Origin: Actinomycetota bacterium
GTDB taxonomy: Bacteria > Actinomycetota > Thermoleophilia > Solirubrobacterales > Solirubrobacteraceae
Direction: 5' to 3'
DNA: 64,000 nt
Assembly (NCBI GenBank): GCA_005884115.1
Contig: VAXW01000003.1
Span: 372,001 to 436,000 of the forward strand
The position numbers were made by a program, and so were the translations under genes. This document shows, piece by piece, positions 46,429-54,032 of this stretch (positions within the stretch are counted from its first letter, which is position 1; the number at the start of each line of letters is the position of its first letter). Under the pieces are notes generated by a model, which was given only the letters and a program-made list of their open reading frames with translations, was not told the origin of the DNA and ran no database searches.

Positions 46429-47073
46429 GTGGTCGCGACCATCGGCGTCCTCGCGCTTCAGGGTGGCTACGAGGCGCACGCGCGGGTCCTGCACCGACTG
46501 GGAGCAGTCGTGCTCGAGGTCCGAGTCCCGGCTCACCTGCAGGGCCTCGACGGCCTGATCATCCCCGGCGGCGAGTCCACGACGATGACGATCGGCGTCG
46601 AGCGCGAGCGTCTCGCGCAGCCCGTGCGAGCGCTCGCGCGGGCCGGGCTGCCGATGTTCGGCTCATGCGCGGGCATGATCATGCTCGACCGCGAGCACCT
46701 CGGCGTGATGGACATCGCCGTGGAGCGCAACGCGTTCGGGCGCCAGATCAACAGCTTCGAGGCCGACCTCGAGCTCGGCCCCGACAGGGAGCTCGACGGC
46801 CTTGCCGAGGGGCCTGTGCGCGCGGTGTTCATCCGGGCGCCGTGGATCGTCGAGCACGGCCCCGAGGTCGAGGTCCTGGCGCGCGTCGACGGACATCCGG
46901 TTGCCGCTCGGCAGGGCCACGTGCTGGCCGTCGCGTTCCACTCCGAGCTCGCGGACGACGATCGCCTGCACAGGCTGTTTCTCGGGTGGGCGCGCGCCTA
47001 CGCGCGCGCAGGCGGAGCCTCTGAGGCAGGCGGGAGCGGCGGGCTCGCGCGCTCCAGGGCCTCCCAGCCCTGA
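46429..47073 (+). CDS. pdxT: Pyridoxal 5'-phosphate synthase glutaminase subunit PdxT
   Basis: A 214-residue class I glutaminase. It opens VATIGVLALQGGYEAHARVL and contains the PGGESTTM block, the nucleophile Cys in FGSCAGMIML (about 79), and the His-x-Glu end in AFHSELADDDRLHRLFL. It supplies ammonia to PdxS in a 12+12 complex. The start is a GTG 3 bases after pdxS. The C-terminal tail (Gly/Ala/Ser-rich) overlaps the convergent DUF2127-like gene by 76 bases. Confidence 0.95.
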   Translation: MVATIGVLALQGGYEAHARVLHRLGAVVLEVRVPAHLQGLDGLIIPGGESTTMTIGVERERLAQPVRALARAGLPMFGSCAGMIMLDREHLGVMDIAVERNAFGRQINSFEADLELGPDRELDGLAEGPVRAVFIRAPWIVEHGPEVEVLARVDGHPVAARQGHVLAVAFHSELADDDRLHRLFLGWARAYARAGGASEAGGSGGLARSRASQP

Positions 47074-47867
47074 TCGCGCTTTGACTCGACCGCCTCGGCG
47101 GCCGCCCCGCCGCGCAGGCCGAACAGCCGCTTGGCCAGCAGCAGGTAGATCACGATCACGACGTTCACTACGAACGCGAGGATCTTCAGCCCGCTCGCGC
47201 GGTTGGTGATCTCGTAGACCTCGAGAGGAAGCAGCGAGCTCGTAACCAGGAACGTCAGGTACTCGGCCCAGCGTTGCTGATGCCAGAGGCCGGCCGCCTC
47301 CACGCCCTCGACCGCTGCGTATGCCAGCAGCACACCGCCCAGCAGGTGCAGGTGTGCCGAGGAGGTCGTGAAGAGGTTGTCGAGCTCATGCAGCAGGCCG
47401 TGGCGCGCGTGCGCGTGGCCGGCGACCGTGCCGCCTTGCAGGTCGGCCACCACTTTGAAGAACGTTTCGCGCAGCGTCGCGCGGTTGGCCGCGAAGACAA
47501 GCACCAGTGCGCCGAGCGCGCCCAGCACGACGAAGTGGAATCCGCGGTTGATCGCAATCAGCCGCAGCACCACCTTGTCGCGCAGCGGCTTGCCGCGCAG
47601 GGGCAGCTCGATCTCGCCGCGTGCAGGCGGGGCCGGGCGCGTGGGCGCCACCTGCGCCGCAAGCACCAGCCAGCTGTCGCAGCGCAGGCAGCGATACCAG
47701 CGCGTGCCCGCCGCGTCCTCGCGCGCGAAGATCGCGTCGACGTCGCTCAGCTCCGCGGCGTCCGTACCGACGAGCTCGTGGCCGCGAAACGCGCACAGCA
47801 CCAGCTCCCAGTGAAGGCGCGGGCGAAAGCGCTTCGGCGGCTGTGTGCCGGGCGGCGCGTCGACCAC
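46998..47867 (-). CDS. Membrane protein, DUF2127-like
   Basis: A 289-residue protein. The N-terminal ~90 residues are cytoplasmic with a possible zinc pair (WYRCLRCDSW) within a sequence reading HWELVLCAFRGHELVGTDAA. After LRDKVVLRLIAINRGFHFVV come four predicted transmembrane helices (VLGALGALVLVFAANRATLR, LHLLGGVLLAYAAVEGVEAA, YLTFLVTSSLLPLEVYEITN and LKILAFVVNVVIVIYLLLAK). The core fits DUF2127; the soluble N-terminal part is an addition. Function is unknown. The 3' end overlaps pdxT. Confidence 0.72.
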   Translation of the reverse strand: MVDAPPGTQPPKRFRPRLHWELVLCAFRGHELVGTDAAELSDVDAIFAREDAAGTRWYRCLRCDSWLVLAAQVAPTRPAPPARGEIELPLRGKPLRDKVVLRLIAINRGFHFVVLGALGALVLVFAANRATLRETFFKVVADLQGGTVAGHAHARHGLLHELDNLFTTSSAHLHLLGGVLLAYAAVEGVEAAGLWHQQRWAEYLTFLVTSSLLPLEVYEITNRASGLKILAFVVNVVIVIYLLLAKRLFGLRGGAAAEAVESKRDQGWEALERASPPLPPASEAPPARA

Positions 47868-47994
47868 CCGTCAACCGTAGTCGGCCGCGCGGCCGGACGG
47901 TCGCAGGGATGCGCGCGGGCGCGGCCTTCGGGCGGGCCCGCGGTGCGGTCGCGCCGCATCGCATCGTGAGCACGGCTGGGTCGCTGCGATCGTG

Positions 47995-48000
47995 GATACT
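47995..48000 (+). promoter_or_regulatory. Candidate leaderless -10 element (GATACT)
   Basis: GATACT ends 7 bases before the ATG of the RpiB-like gene, with no Shine-Dalgarno. The same hexamer precedes the SnoaL-like gene (48537-48542, 8 bases before its ATG). Confidence 0.4.
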
Positions 48001-48007
48001 GGCTTCG

Positions 48008-48466
48008 ATGCGCATCTCGGTCGCCGCCGATGAGCTCACGGGAATCGCTCCCGCGCTCGTGGCTGAGCTCGAGCGGCGCGGCCACACGACCTTGGCCCAC
48101 GGCGCGCTGAGCGGCAGCGAGCGGGACGACTGGGCGTGGGCCTCCGAGGCTGCCGCGCGCGATGTTGCAGACGGCCGCGCCGAGCAGGCGATCGTGTGCT
48201 GCTGGACCGGCACGGGGGCGGCAATCGCCGCCAACAAGGTGCCTTCGGTGCGGGCTGCACTGTGCCTCGACGCGCCCAGCGCCGAAGGCGCGCGACGCTG
48301 GAACGACGCCAACGCCCTCGCGCTGAGCCTGCGCGCTACCTCGCAGGCGGAGCTCGTCGAGATCCTAGACGGGTGGTTTGCAGCTGCCCCAAGCAATGAC
48401 GCTGCCGACCGCGCGAACGTCGAGCACTTGCGGGAGATCGAGAGCGGCGGGGCTGAGCGGCCGTAG
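48008..48466 (+). CDS. RpiB/LacAB-family sugar-phosphate isomerase
   Basis: A 152-residue protein of the RpiB/LacA/LacB family. It opens MRISVAADELTGIAPALVAE, then CCWTGTGAAIAANKVPSVRA, the signature of type B ribose 5-phosphate isomerases with the catalytic Cys region, and later NDANALALSLRATSQAELVE. It interconverts ribose 5-phosphate and ribulose 5-phosphate or a related sugar phosphate. The ATG at 48008 has the GATACT element 7 bases upstream. It is followed by a 35-base repeat starting at its stop codon and then the SnoaL-like gene. Confidence 0.82.
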   Translation: MRISVAADELTGIAPALVAELERRGHTTLAHGALSGSERDDWAWASEAAARDVADGRAEQAIVCCWTGTGAAIAANKVPSVRAALCLDAPSAEGARRWNDANALALSLRATSQAELVEILDGWFAAAPSNDAADRANVEHLREIESGGAERP

Positions 48467-48500
48467 TGATCGTTCGTTCTGCGATGGGATCGCAGACCGA
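48466..48500 (+). repeat. 35-base hairpin repeat, copy 1
   Basis: Starts at the last base of the RpiB-like stop codon and matches 29 of 35 bases of the copy at 48964. It contains the perfect stem CTGCGAT-GGG-ATCGCAG. It may be a REP-like 3' element or a terminator. Confidence 0.6.
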
Positions 48501-48550
48501 ATCGCCACGACGGCGCGAGTCCACACTGCCGCTCGCGATACTTCGCCGCA

Positions 48551-48967
48551 ATGTCGCATGAGAATCTGAAGGTCGTGATCGGGTCCTGGCAGGCCTACGC
48601 CGACGCCGGCCTCGACGCGATGGCGGAGTTCTGGGATGCGGATATCAACTGGCGGGCAATCGAGGGCGCCCCCGACGATGTCGGAGAGATGCGCGGAGTC
48701 GACGCAGTGCGCCGCTACGCGCAGGACTGGCTCGATACCTTCGATGAGCTAACGACCGTTCCCGAGGAGGTCCTGGACCTGGGGGATGACCGCGTGCTCG
48801 CCGTGCTGCGCGTCACCGGCCGCGCGCGGCTGAGCGGGGTGCCGACGGAGCTTAGGTATGCCGTCCTGTGCACCGTCCGGGGGGGAAGGATCGTGCGCGT
48901 GCGCGAGTACGCCGATCGAGAGCAGGCGCTGGCCGCGGCCCGAGCGGCGGGCGAGAACCCGTCGTGA
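48551..48967 (+). CDS. SnoaL-like / NTF2-fold protein
   Basis: A 138-residue protein of the SnoaL/NTF2 fold. It opens ENLKVVIGSWQAYADAGLDA, then EFWDADINWRAIEGAPDDVG, EMRGVDAVRRYAQDWLDTFD and the beta-strand end YAVLCTVRGGRIVRVREYAD. These small cone-shaped folds bind or isomerise hydrophobic ligands or act as binding modules; no catalytic claim can be made. A leaderless-type element (GATACT) precedes the ATG. Repeat copies flank the gene. Confidence 0.87.
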   Translation: MSHENLKVVIGSWQAYADAGLDAMAEFWDADINWRAIEGAPDDVGEMRGVDAVRRYAQDWLDTFDELTTVPEEVLDLGDDRVLAVLRVTGRARLSGVPTELRYAVLCTVRGGRIVRVREYADREQALAAARAAGENPS

Positions 48968-49006
48968 TCGTTCGTCGCGCGACCGGATCGCACACCGAGC
49001 GATCAC
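48964..49006 (+). repeat. 35-base hairpin repeat, copy 2, with outer stem
   Basis: Begins just before the SnoaL-like stop and matches copy 1 through 48998. GTGATCG (48964-48970) pairs with CGATCAC (49000-49006), enclosing an inner GCGA ... TCGC stem. Confidence 0.6.
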
Positions 49007-49231
49007 GCCGGGCCGCATCGCGCTGGCGGGGCTTGCAGCGTCGCTGAGCGCGCCGCGTGAGCACGGGACGTGAGACTGCAGCCGAGCGCTGGCGAACCGG
49101 ATACCCAGTGCTTACCGCCCCGGCGCGCGCGCCAAGCCGAGCGCGACCGCAGCTGAGCTTGGCGTGAGCGAGCGAGCCCCCCGACCAGTCGGGTGCGGGG
49201 AGGCGGCCGAGCATGGATATGCGTCCGTGCT

Positions 49232-49270
49232 GATCAATCGGTTTGCGCTCCCAGCGCAAAACGATTGATC
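49232..49270. terminator. Long hairpin between convergent genes
   Basis: GATCAATCGGTTTGCGC (49232-49248) and GCGCAAAACGATTGATC (49254-49270) form a 17-base stem with one mismatch and a TCCCA loop. It lies 15 bases from the metallo-hydrolase stop in the 318-base gap between convergent genes and probably ends transcription from at least the minus strand. Apart from this hairpin and repeat copy 2, nothing else is seen in the gap. Confidence 0.6.
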
Positions 49271-49285
49271 TGGGCGGGCGTACCG

Positions 49286-50287
49286 CTACGCGCTCGCGAA
49301 CCGCACCACGCCGTCGTGCTCGGTTTCGCTGACGCGCCCCTCGACGAGCAGCAGATCGACGTGCCCGAGGATCTCTGACAGCGTGAGGTAGGCCTGCGTG
49401 ACGGCCACGTTGCCCCATAGCTCCTGCGCGAGCTCGTGCGCCGTGCGGGGGCCGGACGCGATCAGGCGCGCGATCTTCTCGGCGCGGCGGCGGTGCATGC
49501 GGAAGCGCTCCTCGATCAGCGCGACATGGTCGGTGATCGGCTCGCCGTGTCCGGGCAGCACGAGCGAGAGATCCATCTCGCGTGTTCGCTCGAGGGATTC
49601 GAGATAGGTGAGGAGTGCGCGCGGGCGAGCTTGAGCGTGCCGCCCTGTTGCCTCGGGATCGGCGTCCAGCGGCCGTGCGAGCAGCGGGTTGGAGGAGATG
49701 TGGCCGATGAGGTGGTCGGCGGCCAGCAGGATGCCGCGCGCCTCATCGAAGAAGACCGTGTCGGAGGGGCTGTGACCGGGCCGATGCAGAACCCTGAGCG
49801 TGCGCTTTGTGAACGAGAGCTGGGCGCCGTCGGCGAGCGGCCGTGTGACCTGCACCGACGACCCCCAGGCGCGGAAGCCGGCTGAGACGGCGCGCAGCGC
49901 GGTCACGATTTCTGGAGGGATGCCGTGGCGCAGCATGATCTCCTGCGCGAACTGGTCGTCGAGGTCTGTCTGGCGGCTGTAGCCCGCGAGGTATGGGGCC
50001 AACACGTCCAGCGCCGCCACCTCGGCGCCAGAGCGCCGCGCGAGGATCGAGGCCAGCCCGAAGTGGTCCATGTGCTGGTGGCTGATGACGAGCAGCTCGA
50101 GGTCCTCAACCGCGTGCCCGTGCGCAGCGAGCGCCTGCTCGAGTTCATCGAGCGCCTTGGCGGAGTTGGGGCCCGAGTCGACGAGCGTGAGCGGCTCGTC
50201 CTCGATCAGGTAGGCGTTGACGCGACCCACCTGAAAAGGAGTCGGGATCGCGAGCCGGTGGATACCGGCCTCGGCAGTCGGCTTCAT
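49286..50287 (-). CDS. MBL-fold metallo-hydrolase
   Basis: A 333-residue metallo-beta-lactamase-fold protein. The dinuclear zinc motif is ISHQHMDHFGLA, followed by RVLHRPGHSPSDTVFF, AADHLIGHISSNPL and SLVLPGHGEPITDHVA. A C-terminal winged-helix-like segment (AHELAQELWGNVAVTQAYLT) is present as in LACTB2/hydroxyacylglutathione-hydrolase-like members. It probably cleaves a thioester or phosphoester; the substrate is unknown. It lies 7 bases after the phosphohexomutase gene on the same strand, so the two are likely co-transcribed. Confidence 0.9.
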   Translation of the reverse strand: MKPTAEAGIHRLAIPTPFQVGRVNAYLIEDEPLTLVDSGPNSAKALDELEQALAAHGHAVEDLELLVISHQHMDHFGLASILARRSGAEVAALDVLAPYLAGYSRQTDLDDQFAQEIMLRHGIPPEIVTALRAVSAGFRAWGSSVQVTRPLADGAQLSFTKRTLRVLHRPGHSPSDTVFFDEARGILLAADHLIGHISSNPLLARPLDADPEATGRHAQARPRALLTYLESLERTREMDLSLVLPGHGEPITDHVALIEERFRMHRRRAEKIARLIASGPRTAHELAQELWGNVAVTQAYLTLSEILGHVDLLLVEGRVSETEHDGVVRFASA

Positions 50288-50294
50288 GAGCGGG

Positions 50295-51710
50295 TCATGA
50301 GCGGATCAAGCTGAGGACCTCGTCGCGCCGGCGGACCATGTCCTCGTGGGAGATCAGCGACTCCAGGCACAGCCGCAGCAGCGGCTCGGTGTTGGAGGGG
50401 CGCACGTTGAAGTGCCAGTCCTCGTAGTCGACCGAGATCCCGTCGAGGCGGTCGAGGCGCGCGTCGGCGTAGCGGGCGGCGATCTCATCGATCTTGGCAT
50501 CCTGGTCAGAGACCTCCGAGTTGATCTCGCCGGAGATGAAGTAGCGCCCGCGGTACGGCGCAAGCAGCTGCGACATCGGCCGCCCGGCGCGCGCGAGCAG
50601 CTCGAGCACGAGCAAGGCCGGGATCGTCCCCGAGTCCGCGCAGTAGAAGTCGCGGAAGTAGTAGTGGCCCGAGACCTCGCCCCCGAACAGCGAGCCCTCG
50701 GCGCGCATGCGCGTCTTGAAGAAGGCGTGCCCGACGCGGTTGCGGAACGCCACGCCCCCGGCCCGCGCGACTGTGTCCGGCACCGCGCGCGAGGCACGAA
50801 CGTCGTACAGGATCGCCTCGCCGGGGTGCCGGTGCAGCAGCGACTCGGCAAGCAGAGCCGTGAGGAAGTCTCCGTCGACGAACGCGCCTCCGTCGTCGAT
50901 GAAGAAGCAGCGGTCCGCATCGCCGTCCCAGGCGATGCCGAGGTCGGCGCCGCTCTCGCGGACGCGCTCGATGATCATGCGCCGGTTCTCGGGCCGGAGA
51001 GGATTGGGCTCATGCTCGGGGAAGTTCCCGTCGGGTGTCCAGAAGGTCTCGACCAGATCGAGGTTCAGGCGCTCGAGCAGCGGTCCCGCCATCGGGCCCG
51101 CCATGCCGTTGCCGCCGTCGAGCACGACCTTCAGGTGGCGCGGCGCGGCGCGCACTGCGTCGGCGTCGATGAACTTCAGAACGCTCGACTGGAACTCCTC
51201 GTAGATGTCGACTCGCTCCAGCGTTCCGCGCCGCTGTTCACGGTCGCCCGCGGCGGACTCCGAGTCATCGGTTTCGACCGCGCGACGGATGTCCTGTATT
51301 CCTTCATCGCCCGACAGCGCGATCGCGCCCTCGCGCACGAGCTTGGCGCCGGTATAGGCCTTTGGGTTGTGCGAGGCGGTGCACATCAACCCGCCGTCGA
51401 GCTCGCGCGAGCCGACCAGGTAGTAGAGCATCTCCGAGCCGACCTCCCCGATGTCGATCACGTGGGCGCCGGCGTCGAGGAGCCCCTCCGCGTAGTGCGC
51501 CGAGAGCGCCGGGGCCGAAATGCGCATATCGCGACCGAGGCCCACGCGAAGCTCGCCGGGTGGCTTGTCAGAAAGCGAAGCGAGCACGTTTGCGAACGCC
51601 CGCCCGATGCGCTGGGCGAGGGGGCCGTCCAGCTGCTCCGGGTACAGACCGCGGATGTCGTAGGCCTTGAAGATCTCAGGGGCTGCGGTGGCACTCACGC
51701 GGTAGCTCAT
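50295..51710 (-). CDS. manB: Phosphomannomutase/phosphoglucomutase
   Basis: A 471-residue alpha-D-phosphohexomutase. It opens EIFKAYDIRGLYPEQLDGPL. The phospho-Ser loop is MCTASHNPKAYTGAKLV, the Mg loop IAWDGDADRCFFIDDGGAFV, the sugar loop FGGEVSGHYYFRDF, and the C-terminal phosphate-binding loop RPSNTEPLLRLCLE. It interconverts mannose or glucose 6- and 1-phosphates, feeding GDP-mannose or CDP/UDP-sugar synthesis; a sugar nucleotidyltransferase gene lies 0.9 kb away. It is divergent from yebC. Confidence 0.92.
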   Translation of the reverse strand: MSYRVSATAAPEIFKAYDIRGLYPEQLDGPLAQRIGRAFANVLASLSDKPPGELRVGLGRDMRISAPALSAHYAEGLLDAGAHVIDIGEVGSEMLYYLVGSRELDGGLMCTASHNPKAYTGAKLVREGAIALSGDEGIQDIRRAVETDDSESAAGDREQRRGTLERVDIYEEFQSSVLKFIDADAVRAAPRHLKVVLDGGNGMAGPMAGPLLERLNLDLVETFWTPDGNFPEHEPNPLRPENRRMIIERVRESGADLGIAWDGDADRCFFIDDGGAFVDGDFLTALLAESLLHRHPGEAILYDVRASRAVPDTVARAGGVAFRNRVGHAFFKTRMRAEGSLFGGEVSGHYYFRDFYCADSGTIPALLVLELLARAGRPMSQLLAPYRGRYFISGEINSEVSDQDAKIDEIAARYADARLDRLDGISVDYEDWHFNVRPSNTEPLLRLCLESLISHEDMVRRRDEVLSLIRS

Positions 51711-51770
51711 CCTACGCGTCGGTGCGCCTCAGACGGCGCCGGGCGGCGGGCGAGAGGCGCCTTGCGTTCG

Positions 51771-51776
51771 TAGAAT
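51771..51776 (+). promoter_or_regulatory. Candidate leaderless -10 element (TAGAAT) before yebC
   Basis: TAGAAT ends 7 bases before the yebC ATG, and no ribosome site is present. A similar CAGAAT lies 8 bases before ruvC (55237-55242). Confidence 0.5.
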
Positions 51777-51783
51777 CCCGGCC

Positions 51784-52533
51784 ATGTCGGGGCACTCCAA
51801 GTGGGCGAGCATCAAGCACAAGAAGGCCGTCGTCGACTCGCGACGCGGAGCCCAGTTCTCGAAGCTCGCGCGCGCCATCATGGTGGCCGCGCGCGACGGG
51901 GGCGGAGACCCGAGCGCTAACGCGGCGCTCGAGAACGCCGTGCGCAAGGCCAAAGAAGCGTCGATGCCCAAGGACAACATCGAGCGTGCGATCGCCAAGG
52001 GGACCGGCGCGGGCGGCGAAGCCGACGCGATCGAAGCTGTGCTGTATGAGGGCTATGGGCCGGGAGGCGTCGCGCTGCTCGTCGAGGCGCTGACCGACAA
52101 CCGCAACCGCGCGAGCGCCGAGATCAGGCACGCGTTCTCCAAGAACGGTGGAAGCCTCGGCGAGCCAGGCTCGGTCGCGTACCTCTTCGACAAGAAGGGC
52201 ACCATCGTCGTCGACGCCACGCGTTACTCGGAGGACGATCTGATGGTCGCGATCGAGGCGGGTGCCGAGGACATAAGCTCCGACGAGGACGCGTTCGAAG
52301 TCGTCAGCGAGCCGAGCGACTTCGCCGCTGTTCGCGGAGCGCTCGAGCGCGACGGCGTGGAGATGGACAGCGCCGAGCTGGCTTACCGACCCACGAGCCT
52401 CGTCCCCGTAGAGGAGAAGCAAGCGGCGGCCCTGGTGCGGTTGATCGAGACTCTCGAGGACCTCGACGACGTCGACGCGGTGCACGCGAACTTCGACGCT
52501 CCCGCGGAGGTGCTCGAGCGGGTGGCTGGCTAG
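51784..52533 (+). CDS. yebC: YebC/PmpR-family protein (TACO1-like)
   Basis: A 249-residue YebC-family protein with the family N-terminus MSGHSKWASIKHKKAVVDSR, then GAQFSKLARAIMVAARDGGG and ALENAVRKAKEASMPKDNIE, and EGYGPGGVALLVEALTDNRN. The family was named as a transcriptional regulator; some members act on translating ribosomes at proline-rich stretches. The usual neighbour ruvC lies 2.7 kb downstream after three or four unrelated genes. The element TAGAAT is 7 bases upstream of the ATG. Confidence 0.96.
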   Translation: MSGHSKWASIKHKKAVVDSRRGAQFSKLARAIMVAARDGGGDPSANAALENAVRKAKEASMPKDNIERAIAKGTGAGGEADAIEAVLYEGYGPGGVALLVEALTDNRNRASAEIRHAFSKNGGSLGEPGSVAYLFDKKGTIVVDATRYSEDDLMVAIEAGAEDISSDEDAFEVVSEPSDFAAVRGALERDGVEMDSAELAYRPTSLVPVEEKQAAALVRLIETLEDLDDVDAVHANFDAPAEVLERVAG

Positions 52534-52585
52534 TGGTCGAGCCCGCGAGCACAGCGGTCTCGCCGAGCGCGGAATCGATCGGCGG

Positions 52586-53320
52586 GTGACCGCGCAGGCG
52601 CGGGCGGCGGAGCGCCCGCCGGTGGCGATCCTGTGCGGCGGGCGGGGCACGCGCCTGCAGGAGCGCACGCAGGAGATTCCCAAGCCTCTCGTGGAGATCG
52701 GCGGGATGCCGATTCTCTGGCACGTAATACAGCTGCACGCCGTGCAGGGCTTCGCGCGCTTCATCCTCGCAACCGGCTACCGCGGGGAGCTGATCGAGCG
52801 CTTCGTCGCACAGCACTCGTGGCCCGCAGGGGTCAGCGTGGAGTGCGTCGAGACCGGCGCAGACACCCCCACGGGCGGCCGGCTCAAGCTGCTCGAGCCG
52901 CTCCTGCCCGCGGGGACGTTCTGCGCCACCTACGCCGACGGGGTCGCCGACATCGATCTCGCGCGGCTGCTCCGCTACCACTCTGCTCACGGCGCCCTGG
53001 CGACGATGACGGTGGTGCGCCCCGATCTCCAGTACGGCGTCGCAGAGCTGCACGACGACGGGTCGGTCGTCTCCTTCCAGGAGAAGCCCCGCTCGGAGCA
53101 CTGGATCAATGGCGGCTTCTTCTGCTTTCAGCCAGGCGTGCTCGCCTACCTGGAGCCCGACAGCGTGCTCGAGCGCGCGCCGCTTCAGCGACTCGCATCC
53201 GAGGGCCAGCTGCGCGGCCACCGGCACGAAGGCTTCTGGGACTGCATGGACACCTACAAGGACGCCGTCGTGCTCAACGACCTGTGGGCCTCGGGGCGCG
53301 CGCCGTGGCGGACGTGGTAG
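52586..53320 (+). CDS. Sugar-1-phosphate nucleotidyltransferase, RfbF-like
   Basis: A 244-residue nucleotidyltransferase. The N-terminal motif is VAILCGGRGTRLQERTQEIP then KPLVEIGGMPILWHVIQLHA. Further on come TYADGVADIDLARLLRYHSA and INGGFFCFQPGVLAYL, and the end is RHEGFWDCMDTYKDAVVLND. This pattern is close to glucose-1-phosphate cytidylyltransferase (RfbF), which makes CDP-glucose for dideoxysugars. Other nucleoside specificity cannot be excluded. Start GTG 52586. It follows yebC by 52 bases. Confidence 0.85.
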   Translation: MTAQARAAERPPVAILCGGRGTRLQERTQEIPKPLVEIGGMPILWHVIQLHAVQGFARFILATGYRGELIERFVAQHSWPAGVSVECVETGADTPTGGRLKLLEPLLPAGTFCATYADGVADIDLARLLRYHSAHGALATMTVVRPDLQYGVAELHDDGSVVSFQEKPRSEHWINGGFFCFQPGVLAYLEPDSVLERAPLQRLASEGQLRGHRHEGFWDCMDTYKDAVVLNDLWASGRAPWRTW

Positions 53321-53330
53321 CTGAAGCGCG

Positions 53331-54032
53331 GTGATCCCCGAGCAGATCGAGCCGGGCCTGCTGCGCTGGCGCGCGCCCCATCCAGACTGGAAGCCCGATG
53401 CCCTACCCGGCAGCGCCGAGGACTGGGAGCAGGAGGTCGGCTGCGTGCTCTTCGAAGCCCCCGACACCGTCGTGCTGATCGACCCGCTGCTCCCCGTCGA
53501 GGGACGAGAGCAGTTCCTCGCCCGGCTCGATCAGCGCGTCGCCGGCCGGCCCGTCAGCATCCTCACGACGATCCGCTGGCACCGCCGCGATCGCGCGATC
53601 CTGGCCGAGCGCTACGGGCCCGACAGCTCCCGCGCTTGGAACACGATTCCCCCGGGAGTGGAGCAGCGCCCGCTGCGCGGCGCCGGGGAGACCCTGTTCT
53701 GGCTGCCTTCGGCGCAGGCGCTCGTGGCGGGAGACCGGCTGATCGGCGCTCCGGGCGGGGCGCTGGCGCTGTGCCCCGAGAGCTGGCTCCGCGGGGTGCG
53801 CGTCGATCGCGCGGGGCTCGCCGCGCTGCTTCTCCCGCTCGTGACGTTGCCGATCCGTCACGTGCTGCCCTCGCATGGCGAGCCCGCGCTCGGCAACGGC
53901 CGTGCGGCCCTGCAAGCGGCGGTCGAAGAGGCCGCCGGGCCGCAGCCGGCCGGGCGGAACAATGGCTCCACAGGTCGCCCCGCGCGCCGCGCCCTACTGC
54001 GGCGGCGCAGACAGCCGCCGCGCCCTGAATAG
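53331..54032 (+). CDS. Degenerate MBL-like protein
   Basis: A 233-residue protein. The pattern EQEVGCVLFEAPDTVVLIDP then LLPVEGREQFLARLDQRVAG, SILTTIRWHRRDRAILAERY, and a later HVLPSHGEPALGNGR resembles the metallo-beta-lactamase fold. The HxHxDH zinc motif is reduced to one His-Arg-Arg-Asp, so it may be inactive or use a different site. The C-terminus (ARRALLRRRRQPPR) is basic and lies antisense to the end of the cyclase gene (39-base overlap). Start GTG 53331, 10 bases after the nucleotidyltransferase gene. Confidence 0.6.
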   Translation: MIPEQIEPGLLRWRAPHPDWKPDALPGSAEDWEQEVGCVLFEAPDTVVLIDPLLPVEGREQFLARLDQRVAGRPVSILTTIRWHRRDRAILAERYGPDSSRAWNTIPPGVEQRPLRGAGETLFWLPSAQALVAGDRLIGAPGGALALCPESWLRGVRVDRAGLAALLLPLVTLPIRHVLPSHGEPALGNGRAALQAAVEEAAGPQPAGRNNGSTGRPARRALLRRRRQPPRPE

